In this document: positions 1 to 8,100 of the stretch, piece after piece
How the letters are laid out: the number at the start of each line of letters is the position of its first letter
Numbering within the stretch: position 1 is the stretch's first letter
Assembly (NCBI GenBank): GCA_033809355.1
Contig: JAPXLV010000077.1
Location: 1-11,656 of the forward strand
Direction: 5' to 3'
Length of the DNA stretch: 11,656 nt
Source: T3Sed10-213 sp012519365
Lineage (GTDB): Bacteria > Planctomycetota > Phycisphaerae > Sedimentisphaerales > Anaerohalosphaeraceae
Program-made: the position numbers and the translations under genes
Notes under the pieces: model-generated
Seen by the model: only the letters and a program-made list of their open reading frames with translations
Database searches by the model: none
Told to the model about the DNA's origin: nothing

Positions 1-100
1 GGACAAACCACACCCGATGCTCTTGCGGCAGCCAGTCCGTCAACGAGGGAGGCAGAAGATACGCCTGATTTCAGTCGCAAGGCAGGAAATTGTAAGCCAT
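1..100 (-). pseudogene. IS1182-like transposase, 5' end, with in-frame stop
   Basis: The minus strand from the ATG at 100-98 reads MAYNFLPCD, then a TGA, then NQAYLLPPSLTDWLPQEH and RVWFV up to the window edge. The PPS(L)xDWLPxxH signature is typical of the N-terminus of IS1182-type DDE transposases. A good ribosome binding site, AAAGGA, lies 8 nt upstream (109-114 on plus), and a TATAAT-like -10 is at 140-145, so the start is well supported. The TGA at 73-71 replaces what family members usually have as Arg or a similar residue, which fits a CGA-to-TGA transition. The copy is therefore probably inactive, although only 33 codons are visible. The insertion lies immediately downstream of leuS in the same orientation. 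The family call is from remembered motif similarity and is not tested by a search. Confidence 0.6.
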
Positions 101-175
101 TTTTGTAATCCTTTACAGGTTGAACTATCCGTTTAGCCTATTATATACCCGAAAAGCTGGATTTATTCACGTGTT

Positions 176-217
176 AAAAGAGCAATTACTGGCAATTATT
201 TATGCAACAGGCTCTTA
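176..217 (-). terminator. possible leuS terminator hairpin
   Basis: On the minus strand, AAGAGC (216-211) can pair with GCTCTT (183-178), followed by a short T run. A weaker inner AATT/AATT pairing lies between them. The hairpin begins on the leuS stop codon. The large loop and short T run make this a weak candidate. The same sequence could instead be the terminal region of the adjacent insertion sequence. Confidence 0.25.
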
Positions 218-2824
218 AACTACAATATTGACCAGGCGCGATTTGATGACAATGACTTTCCTGGGCTTTTTTCCGTTCATAGCCGCCTGTACTTTGTCCG
301 AGGCCAGCGCCTTTTGGCGAATCGTTTCTTCATCCGCCTCGGCCGGCACGACAATCTTATCCTTGATCTTGCCGTGCACCTGAACCGCCAGCTCCACCTC
401 TTTGGCCCTGCATAACGCCGGGTCATAGGTCGGCCACGGCGCATAGGCCAGCGTATCCGTATGGCCAAGCCGCTGCCAGAGTTCTTCGGCGATATGCGGC
501 GCAAAGGGCGACAGCAGAAGCACGAAGGTTTCGACGACGTTTTTCGGTCGGACATCCTGTCGGGCCAAGTGGTTGATGAAAATCATCATCTGGCTGATGG
601 CCGTATTGAAACTAAAGGTCTCAATATCTTCGGTGACTTTTTTGATTGTCTGGTGCAGCAGCCGTGTGGTGTCCTCGTCGGCCGGAACATCCTGAATTGC
701 CGCAGCCAGGCCCCCGCTTTCGGTGTCGATAATTGTCCGCCAGACCTTGCTCAAAAAGCGATGCACTCCCTCGACGCCCTGCATGCTCCATGGCTTGGTC
801 GCCTCCAGCGGCCCCATAAACATCTCATACAGCCGCATCGAATCGGCGCCGTACTGTTCAATGACCGCATCGGGGTTGATGACGTTGCCGCGGGACTTGC
901 TCATCTTTTGGTTGTCTTCGCCGAGGATCATCCCCTGGTTGACCAGTTTTTTGAACGGCTCTGAGGTGGACGTATAGCCCAGATCGTAGAGCAGTTTGTG
1001 CCAAAATCGCGAGTAAAGCAAATGCAGCACTGCATGCTCGGCCCCGCCGATATATAAATCCACCGGCAGCCAGTAGCGTTCCTTGTTCGGGTCAAACGCC
1101 GCGGTATCATTCTGCGGATCGGTATAACGCAGGTAGTACCAGCAGCTGCCGGCCCACTGCGGCATGGTATTGGTCTCGCGTTTGGCCGGGGTGCCGTCAG
1201 GCAGCGTAACGTTGACCCAGTCGGTTGCCTTGGCCAACGGCGGCTCACCGGTGCCGGTCGGGCGAAAGTCATCCATATCCGGAAGGCGCAGCGGCAGCTC
1301 ACTCTCGTCGAGGGGAATGATGCGGCCGTCGGCGGTGTGCAAAATCGGGAACGGCTCACCCCAATAGCGCTGCCGACTGAAGAGCCAATCCCGCAACTTG
1401 TAATTGACGGTCTTTTTGCCCAGCCCCTCTTGTTCCAGCCAGACGGTGATCTTCTCCTTAAACTCCGGGGTTTTTAACCCGTCGAAGGGACCGGAATTGA
1501 TCGCTGTTCCATCGCCGGTAAAGCACAATTGCCCCGCCGCAGCCTGCCGAGCCAATTCCGGATCATCCGGCTGAACCACCTGAATAATCGGCAGATTGAA
1601 TTTTTTGGCAAACTCAAAATCCCGCTCATCGTGGGCCGGCACGGCCATAATCGCCCCCGTGCCGTAACTGAGCAGCACATAGTCGCTGATCCAGATGGGA
1701 ATAGGGACACCATTGACCGGATTGACGGCATAGGCGCCGGTGAACTGACCGGTTTTTTCTTTGGATAAATCCGTCCGGTCCAAATCGCTCTTGCGGGCCG
1801 CTTGCTGCCGATAAGCCTCGATGGCTTCTTTATAGTCCGGAGTAGTGATCTGCTCGACCAGCGGATGCTCCGGTGCCAGCACCATATAGGTCGCTCCGAA
1901 CAATGTATCCGGCCGTGTGGTAAAGACGCGAATCGTCGCATCGTGATCGCAGACCTTAAAATCCACCTCGGCCCCAACACTTTTGCCGATCCAGTCCTGC
2001 TGGAGTTTTTTAATCGACTCAGGCCAATCCACCTCGTTGAGTCCTTCCAGCAAACGTTCGGCATATTTGGTAATCCGCAGCATCCATTGGCGCATCGGCT
2101 TGCGGATCACCGGATAGCCGCCGCGTTCACTGACGCCGCCGACCACTTCTTCATTGGCCAGTACCGTCCCCAGTGCCGGGCACCAGTTCACCGGCGCGTA
2201 GGATTCATAGGCCAGGCGGTGGCTGTCGATGTACTCGCGCACCGCCGCCTCGCCCTGGGCCTTAATGGCGTCAGGAATCGGCAATTCCTCGATAGGTCGG
2301 GCCTTTTGCAGGGTATCGTCGAACCAACTCTTGTAAAACTTCAGAAAAATCCACTGCGTCCATTTGTAGTAGCGCGGATCGGTCGTATCGACCTGACGGT
2401 CCCAGTCGTACGAAAAGCCCAGCGCCTGAATCTGCCGACGCATATTGTCAATGTTTTTTTGGGTTGTTTTTGCCGGATGGGTGCCGGTCTGGACAGCGTA
2501 TTGTTCAGCCGGCAGCCCGAAGGCGTCCCAGCCAATCGGATGCAGCACATTATAGCCGCACATTCGCTTGTAGCGGGCGATGATATCGCTGGCCGTGTAC
2601 CCTTCCGGATGGCCGACGTGCAGCCCCGCCCCCGACGGATACGGAAACATATCCAGCACATAGTACTTGGGCTTGTCTGCCGCGGCCGGATCCGACCCGT
2701 CCGGCGTCCGAAAGGTCTTGCGGCTGAGCCAATAATCCTGCCATTTCTTTTCGATGCGATTAAAATCGTATTGTCCGTCCTGCATAAAACCGTCCCGCTT
2801 ATTGCTTAAGTCGTGAAAATCCAT
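215..2824 (-). CDS. leuS: leucyl-tRNA synthetase
   Basis: A class Ia aminoacyl-tRNA synthetase that charges tRNA-Leu with leucine using ATP in the cytoplasm. The 869-residue product has the usual bacterial LeuS length and order: Rossmann half-site with HIGH-type HVGH at residues 69-72 in FPYPSGAGLHVGHPEGY; zinc/editing insertions from about 230 to 440, with TTRPDTLFGATY near 302 and GTGAIMAVPAHDERD near 388-402 (the editing site with its conserved Asp); the tRNA-contacting LRDWLFSRQRYWGEP near 477; the catalytic WAGSCWYYLRY near 557; KMSKS at 640-644; an anticodon-binding helical region; and a C-terminal domain ending RLVNIVV. Start choice is uncertain. The first ATG (2824) has AAGGA only one base away, and the second in-frame ATG (2785-2783, MQDGQYDFNRIEKKW) matches the usual LeuS N-terminus better, giving 856 residues. 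It is monocistronic in this window. An IS1182-like relic lies just past its stop. Confidence 0.97.
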   Translation of the reverse strand: MDFHDLSNKRDGFMQDGQYDFNRIEKKWQDYWLSRKTFRTPDGSDPAAADKPKYYVLDMFPYPSGAGLHVGHPEGYTASDIIARYKRMCGYNVLHPIGWDAFGLPAEQYAVQTGTHPAKTTQKNIDNMRRQIQALGFSYDWDRQVDTTDPRYYKWTQWIFLKFYKSWFDDTLQKARPIEELPIPDAIKAQGEAAVREYIDSHRLAYESYAPVNWCPALGTVLANEEVVGGVSERGGYPVIRKPMRQWMLRITKYAERLLEGLNEVDWPESIKKLQQDWIGKSVGAEVDFKVCDHDATIRVFTTRPDTLFGATYMVLAPEHPLVEQITTPDYKEAIEAYRQQAARKSDLDRTDLSKEKTGQFTGAYAVNPVNGVPIPIWISDYVLLSYGTGAIMAVPAHDERDFEFAKKFNLPIIQVVQPDDPELARQAAAGQLCFTGDGTAINSGPFDGLKTPEFKEKITVWLEQEGLGKKTVNYKLRDWLFSRQRYWGEPFPILHTADGRIIPLDESELPLRLPDMDDFRPTGTGEPPLAKATDWVNVTLPDGTPAKRETNTMPQWAGSCWYYLRYTDPQNDTAAFDPNKERYWLPVDLYIGGAEHAVLHLLYSRFWHKLLYDLGYTSTSEPFKKLVNQGMILGEDNQKMSKSRGNVINPDAVIEQYGADSMRLYEMFMGPLEATKPWSMQGVEGVHRFLSKVWRTIIDTESGGLAAAIQDVPADEDTTRLLHQTIKKVTEDIETFSFNTAISQMMIFINHLARQDVRPKNVVETFVLLLSPFAPHIAEELWQRLGHTDTLAYAPWPTYDPALCRAKEVELAVQVHGKIKDKIVVPAEADEETIRQKALASDKVQAAMNGKKPRKVIVIKSRLVNIVV

Positions 2825-2847
2825 ATCCTTATAGAGTTAAATGTTGT

Positions 2848-2875
2848 ATTATACCCCATCCCTCCAAAAGGGCAA
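2848..2875 (-). promoter_or_regulatory. putative leuS promoter
   Basis: The minus strand has TATAAT (2853-2848), a perfect -10 box, preceded after a 16-nt spacer by TTGCCC (2875-2870) as a -35 with a matching TTG. The predicted transcription start is about 15-20 nt before the first leuS ATG, so a leader of about 60 nt would favour the second ATG. I see no T-box or other leader RNA in this short interval. Confidence 0.5.
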
Positions 2876-3267
2876 GAGGCAAGAAATACCAAAAACCAGC
2901 CCCACCCACCAGCCGATATACAGAACCAATGGATTCCAAAAATAACACTAACAAGCTGCCCTTCGAACGCAGCCAACTTCCGAAACACAAACAACAACTT
3001 GTCTCTTATTGGATTACATCTTGGCCGATAAATTTTTGCGAGCGAATAGCCCCTTTCTTGTAGACAAATTTACACTTTAAAAAACAAAAATGAAATCTGC
3101 CTGGTGTGACTTATAGTCCGTTGATTCATTTGCGATATTACAATACGAGCAGATCTGTATCATTGTACCCAAAAAGTCGCATCAGTAACTACTCGCGTAA
3201 TCTTTTATTTTTTCCTTGGTTATCCGTTCTAAACATTTTTCATAAAGTGTTCTTGGCAGTTATTATC
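2876..3267. other. intergenic stretch without recognisable gene
   Basis: About 390 bases between the leuS promoter and the sulfatase relic. It is AT-rich, has frequent stops in all frames, and shows no credible ribosome binding site plus ORF. A 28-codon minus-strand reading starting MIQICSYCN lies around 3150, but it has no support beyond an ATG. I see no terminator, repeat or RNA gene here. Confidence 0.5.
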
Positions 3268-3752
3268 TCATAATATATTCGGATTAGGAGAGGGCCTTTG
3301 GGCGTCCCTTTTTTAAGCCATGACTGGAGTATCTTATCGAGTCTTTGAACAATGTCAGGGTACTGATCAATAAGATTGTGCTGCTCGCCGATATCCTCTT
3401 GCAGATTATACAGTTCCCGTCGTTTATCCTCATACCAGACAATCAATTTCCAGTCACCATCACGAACTGCGGAACCGGGGGAACCGCCCTGGTTGCCGTA
3501 ATGGGGATAGTGCCAGAAGATCGGCCCACGAACCATCGCTTTGCCCTTTAACAGCGGCAGCCAGCGTTTGCCGTCCAGATGCTGTTTGGGCCGCAGCGGC
3601 AAATTCGCCATCTCAAGCATTGTCGGGTAAAAATCGGTACGGATCACCGGCTCCGAACAGACGCTGCCGGGTTTGGTTATGCCGGGCCATTTGACCAATA
3701 CAGGCTCGCGGATGCCGTCTTCATAGAGCCATCCCTTGCCGCCGCATCTTAA
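3268..3752 (-). pseudogene. sulfatase, C-terminal relic
   Basis: The minus strand encodes the C-terminal quarter or third of an arylsulfatase-type (formylglycine-dependent) enzyme that would hydrolyse sulfate esters of polysaccharides or similar substrates. Homology begins at LRCGGKGWLYEDGIREPVLV, the conserved sulfatase GGKGxxYExGxRxP block. It continues through RTDFYPTMLEMANLP, LDGKRWLPLLKGK, FWHYPHYGNQGG, AVRDGDWKLI and ELYNLQEDIGEQHNL. The N-terminal part is absent, including the C/S-x-P-x-R formylglycine motif and the metal ligands. Just upstream, at 3777-4089, lies an IS30 fragment in the same orientation. Near 3308-3314 a one-base loss in an A/G run breaks the tail: the open frame runs on to 3240, whereas the neighbouring frame gives the expected QRPSPNPNIL and a TGA at 3270-3268. 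It is almost certainly non-functional. The first possible start, a TTG at 3698, is accidental. Confidence 0.85.
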
Positions 3753-3776
3753 TCCAATTATAGATGGTTAAAGGAC

Positions 3777-4089
3777 TTATTTTTTGTGAAGGCGGCCGCT
3801 GGTCCACTCAGGCGACCAGCAGATCAACAGTTTTTGCCGGATATACGTCCGCAACCACGCATTCTCTTCAAGGCGATACGGTGTTATGGAGTTCCTGCGT
3901 CGTTTCGCATAATGCCGCTGAGCCAGATGTGGCTTATAATCCCCCGTTGAACTGACGTTATGCGACAGTTCACAGCTGCTCGTACCCTTGTTGCGGCCAA
4001 GCCGATCTCTGATGGCTTGCTGTGGTCTGTTGTGCTCGCATTTTCAGTATCATTTCTCGTTCATCAATGTTAAGATGGCCATATCCCAT
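3777..4089 (-). pseudogene. IS30-family transposase, N-terminal relic
   Basis: From the ATG at 4089-4087 the minus strand reads MGYGHLNIDEREMILKMRAQ and QTTAS, then shifts frame near 4014-4016. It continues AIRDRLGRNKGT, CELSHNVSSTGDYKPHLAQR, ENAWLRTYIRQKLL and WSPEWTSGRL, stopping at TAA 3779-3777. These blocks are the helix-turn-helix (LGRxxxTISREL) and the linker (YxPxxA, WSPEQISGRL) of IS30-type transposases. Several differences from the usual motif look like decay, for example SSCELSHN where TISRELSRN is expected. The DDE catalytic domain is missing: sequence switches to the sulfatase relic within about 25 bp. No clear terminal inverted repeat could be identified upstream of the ATG. Family assignment is from motif recognition. 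Confidence 0.8.
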
Positions 4090-4204
4090 TGTCCGGCTCC
4101 GTATAGGTTTTTGTTTGCCACGTCAAACTCTATCGGAAACCTGCGACCATTGCCTTTTATGAAGCGATTTGTGTTGTTTTCGGAGAGGTTTTGTGATAGC
4201 GTGT

Positions 4205-4219
4205 CTGTTTTGCAAACAG
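4205..4219 (+). promoter_or_regulatory. short inverted repeat upstream of rluB
   Basis: CTGTTT-TGC-AAACAG is a perfect 6-bp inverted repeat with a 3-nt centre, ending 13 bases before the rluB start. A weak promoter-like pair, TTGTGT then TGTGAT with a 17-nt spacer, lies just upstream. It could be an operator or chance. No regulator is suggested by the neighbourhood. Confidence 0.25.
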
Positions 4220-4232
4220 GACTCGAAAGAAG

Positions 4233-5048
4233 ATGGCACGAAAGAAGACAACGGAAAAACCCACAACCGCCGGGCGGAGCGGCAAACCGATTCGGTTGCA
4301 GAAGATTTTGGCCGCGGCCGGGTTCGATTCCCGCCGGGGGTGTGAAGAGTTGATCCTCAGCGGAGCGGTAACGGTCAACGGTGAGGTGGTGCATACGCTT
4401 CCGGCCTTTGCCGACCCGGACACGGATGACATCCGCGTCGAGGGCCGTCGCATCCGCCCTGAGCGAAAGGTCTATTTCCTGCTGAACAAACCCAAAAACG
4501 TCATCTGCACGAGTCGCGACCCGCAGGGCCGTCCCAAAGCGGTTGATTTGGCGCCGTGCAAAGAGCGAGTGTTTTGCGTCGGCCGGCTGGACGCCGAGAC
4601 AACCGGCCTGATTTTGCTGACCAATGACGCCGAGTTGGCCAACCGCCTGACCCATCCGCGGTATGAATTGCCCAAGACCTACGAGGTAACCATACGCGGG
4701 CGAATGGAAGGAGACGACATTGAAAAACTCAAAAAAGGTGTCTGGCTCTCGGAGGGCAAGACCGAACGGGCCGCCGTGCGGATTCTTCGCCGCACGCCCC
4801 TCGAAACGATTCTTGAAATCTCGATCCGACAAGGACTAAACCGGCAGGTACGCCGCTCCTTTGCCCGGTTGGGTTACAAGGTTAAGGCCCTCAAACGCAC
4901 CCGCATCGGCGAGATCGAACTCAAGGGCATTCCCCGCGGCCAGTGCAAACCGCCCTCGCCCGCCCAACTGGCCTATCTTTACCGGGCCACCGGCCTGAAA
5001 ACCCAGCGGAAAGCCCCCTCAAACACAAAGAACACAAGGGAAAAGTAA
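4233..5048 (+). CDS. rluB: pseudouridine synthase, RsuA/RluB family
   Basis: Isomerises a specific uridine to pseudouridine in ribosomal RNA; RluB in E. coli modifies 23S U2605. The product has 271 residues. After a basic N-terminus, an S4 RNA-binding domain occupies about 20-68 (RLQKILAAAGFDSRRGCEEL, then GAVTVNGEVV). The synthase core follows, with FLLNKPKNVICTSRDPQGRP at 82-101 and the catalytic motif GRLDAETTGLILLTND, whose Asp120 is the nucleophile. It also contains LPKTYEV and, at 201-220, the family-defining GLNRQVRRSFARLGYKVKAL. The start ATG is preceded by GAAAGAAG. The gene stands alone, just downstream of the IS30 relic and convergent with carB. Its last codons lie in the hairpin at 5032-5079. 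rluB versus rsuA/rluE is decided by overall similarity and length, so the exact rRNA target is inferred. Confidence 0.88.
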   Translation: MARKKTTEKPTTAGRSGKPIRLQKILAAAGFDSRRGCEELILSGAVTVNGEVVHTLPAFADPDTDDIRVEGRRIRPERKVYFLLNKPKNVICTSRDPQGRPKAVDLAPCKERVFCVGRLDAETTGLILLTNDAELANRLTHPRYELPKTYEVTIRGRMEGDDIEKLKKGVWLSEGKTERAAVRILRRTPLETILEISIRQGLNRQVRRSFARLGYKVKALKRTRIGEIELKGIPRGQCKPPSPAQLAYLYRATGLKTQRKAPSNTKNTREK

Positions 5049-5079
5049 CAGCCCCTTTGGCCTGTTACGCCCCTTGTGT
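5032..5079. terminator. nested hairpin between convergent rluB and carB
   Basis: The outer arms ACACAAGGG (5032-5040) and CCCTTGTGT (5071-5079) are perfectly complementary. Inside them GTAACAG (5045-5051) pairs with CTGTTAC (5062-5068) around a 10-nt loop. The rluB stop codon lies in the inner stem. The structure is symmetrical, so it could stop or protect both convergent transcripts, but no T run follows on either strand. This makes intrinsic termination uncertain. Confidence 0.5.
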
Positions 5080-5126
5080 CCTTCGCCGCTCAATCGCTTA
5101 TCGGTTTTGATTTTGCTGTATCGCGT

Positions 5127-8100
5127 TTAATGTATTTCCGCGTGGTACTCCTGCAACGATTTGACGGGGGCATCGCCCTTGCGTTTGGCCTCAATGCCGC
5201 GAACCGAAGCCGCCGCAGCCGCGGGCGTGGTGATATAGGGAATCTTGTGTTTGATCGCGGTCTTGCGAATGTAGGAGTCGTCATGCTGGCTTTGTCGGCC
5301 GGCGGGGGTATTAATGACCAAATCCACCTCTTTATTGGTAATTGCATCGAGAACATGAGGACGTCCCTCGTGCATTTTCAGGATTTTCTCCGCGGGGATG
5401 CCCTTGTCGGTCAGATAAGTGTATGTGCCGCCTGTGACCAGAATCTTAAAGCCCATCTCTGCAAAGCGCCGCGCTGTATCCAGAATCAACGGCTTGTCCT
5501 CATCAGCGACAGTAATCAGCACAGTCCCCTTCAGCGGCAGGGACATTTGGGTTGCTTCCTGGGCCTTGTAAAAGGCCAGGCCGAATGAGTTGGACAGCCC
5601 GAGCACCTCTCCGGTAGAACGCATTTCCGGACCGAGCAGCGGATCGACTTCCGGAAACATATTGAACGGAAAGACCGCTTCCTTGACGCCGAAATGCGGA
5701 TAGGTCACGTGTTTAAGGCCAAGCTGCTTGAGTGTTTTGCCCATCATAATCTCGGTAGCGATCCGCGCCATCGACAGCCCGCAGACCTTCGAAACCAGCG
5801 GCACGGTGCGCGAGGCCCGCGGGTTGGCCTCCAGCACATACACCGTATCGTCGGCAATGGCGTATTGCATATTCATCAGGCCGACAACCTTCAGCGCAAC
5901 CGCGATTTTGCGGGTATATTCAGCGATCGTATCCAGATGTTTTTTGGCGATAGACACCGGCGGGATAACGCACGCCGAGTCACCCGAATGGATACCCGCC
6001 AGTTCGATATGCTCCATGACCGTCGGGACAAAGGCATCGGTTCCGTCGGCGATGGCGTCGGCCTCGGCCTCGATGGCATTGCTCAAAAAGCGGTCGATCA
6101 AAATCGGCCGTTCCGGCGTAACCTCTGTGGCCGCGGCAATATAGTGCCGCAGCATCTGTTCATCATAGACGATCTCCATGCCCCGACCGCCCAGCACGTA
6201 CGACGGTCGCACCATCAGCGGGTAACCAATCTTCGCGGCGATCTCGAGGGCCTCTTCAGGCGTGCTGGCCATGCCGGACTCGGCCATTGGAATACCCAGC
6301 CGTTCCATCATCACACGGAACCGGTCGCGATCTTCCGCCAGATCGATCGCATCGGTGGAGGTGCCCAGGATCCTCACACCGGCCTCTTCCAGTTGTTTGG
6401 CGATGTTCAGCGGAGTTTGGCCGCCGAATTGTACAATCGCCCCGAGAGGCTTTTCCTTTTCATAAATGCTCAACACATCCTCCACCGTCAGCGGCTCAAA
6501 GTACAACTTGTCCGACGTGTCGTAATCGGTCGAAACGGTTTCGGGATTGCAGTTGACCATAATGGTCTCGTACCCCAGATCCCGCAGGGCAAAGGCGGTG
6601 TGCACACAGCAATAATCGAATTCGATGCCCTGGCCGATACGGTTCGGGCCGCCGCCAAGCACCATAATCTTTTTGGGGTTGCCGCTGACCGGTACGCGAT
6701 CAGGCGCGTTGTAGGTCGAATAGTAATAGGCCGCGTTTTCCACACCGCTGACCGGCACCGCGTCCCACGCCTCGATGACCCCCAACCCCGTGCGCTGGGC
6801 GCGAATCGCCTCTTCGGTGGTGCCCAGCAATTTGGCCAGATACCGGTCGGCAAAGCCGTCCTGTTTGGCCTGTTTGAGCAGGTTGTCGGGCAGCGGCTTG
6901 CCCTTATACTTGAGTATCTTTTCTTCCAGCGCAACCAATTCGGCCATTTGTTCAATAAACCACCGCTTGACACTGGTTTTCTCGTAAAGCTGCTCGATGG
7001 TCGCGCCTTTGCGAAGGGCCTCATACATCAGAAAATACCGCTCGCTGGACGGCGTGGTCAGCCGCTGCAGCAATTCCTCAAGGGACAAGCGGTTGAAGTT
7101 TTTGGCAAAGCCCAGTCCGTAGCGTCCCGTTTCCAACGAGCGAATCGCCTTTTGGAAGGCTTCCTTGTAATTTTTTCCGATGCTCATCACCTCGCCGACC
7201 GCCCGCATTTGGGTGCCGAGATGGTCTTGGACGCCTTTGAACTTCTCAAACGCCCAGCGAGCGAATTTAACCACCACATAATCACCGCTGGGAGTATATT
7301 TATCGAGTGTTCCTTCGCGCCAATAGGGGATCTCATCAAGGGTAAGTCCGGCCGCCAGCATCGCCGAAATCAGCGCGATCGGGAAGCCCGTCGCCTTGGA
7401 GGCCAGGGCCGATGAACGTGAGGTCCGCGGGTTGATTTCAATGACGACCACGCGATCGCTGACCGGATCATGGGCAAATTGCACGTTGGTGCCGCCGATG
7501 ACGCCGATGCCGTCTACAATATCATAGGCGAACTTTTGGAGCCGCTTCTGGATATCCTCGCTGATGGTCAGCATCGGAGCGGTACAGAACGAATCGCCGG
7601 TATGCACACCCATCGGATCGACGTTTTCGATAAAGCAGACCGTAATTTTTTGTCCTTTGGCGTCCCGCACAACCTCCAGTTCCAACTCTTCCCAACCCAG
7701 CACCGATTCTTCGATGAGCACCTGGCCGATCATACTTGCGGCCAGGCCGCGTGCCACCACGACACGCAGCTCGTCCACATTGTAAACCAGCCCGCTTCCG
7801 GTACCACCCATGGTATAGGCCGGACGCACCACCACCGGAAAGCCCAACTCCATCGCAATCGTTTGAGCCTCTTCAACGGTGTAGGCCGGATGGCTTCGAG
7901 GCACTTCCACCCCCAGTTGACTCATTGTTTTTTTGAACTGAATGCGATCCTCGCCGCGTTCAATCGCGTCCAGCTGAACGCCGATAACTTTCACACCGTA
8001 TTTATCCAGCACGCCTGCCTTGTTCAACTCCGAGGCAAGATTCAGGCCCGTCTGGCCGCCCAGATTCGGCAGCAGCGCATCGGGGCGTTCTTTGGCGATA

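Noticed and set aside
71..73. TGA read as a sense codon (alternative genetic code)
   Set aside because: leuS, carB, rluB, trpR and trpB2 are full-length without any internal TGA, and the only in-frame TGA is in a transposase likely to be decayed. A standard code explains everything.
1802..2809. 335-codon open frame on plus across leuS
   Set aside because: Antisense to leuS, with a composition expected from reversed leuS codons and no start signals.
3060..3200. Small zinc-ribbon-like ORF (MIQICSYCN) on minus
   Set aside because: Only 28 codons, one CxxC pair, no ribosome binding site and no conserved context.
4050..4832. 260-codon minus frame over rluB and the IS30 start
   Set aside because: Most of it is antisense to rluB. 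Its end shares bases with the IS30 relic but in the wrong frame.
5694..7415. 573-codon open frame on plus across carB
   Set aside because: It is antisense to a full-length, motif-complete carB, has no ribosome binding site or recognisable domain, and is typical of shadow frames in GC-rich codons.
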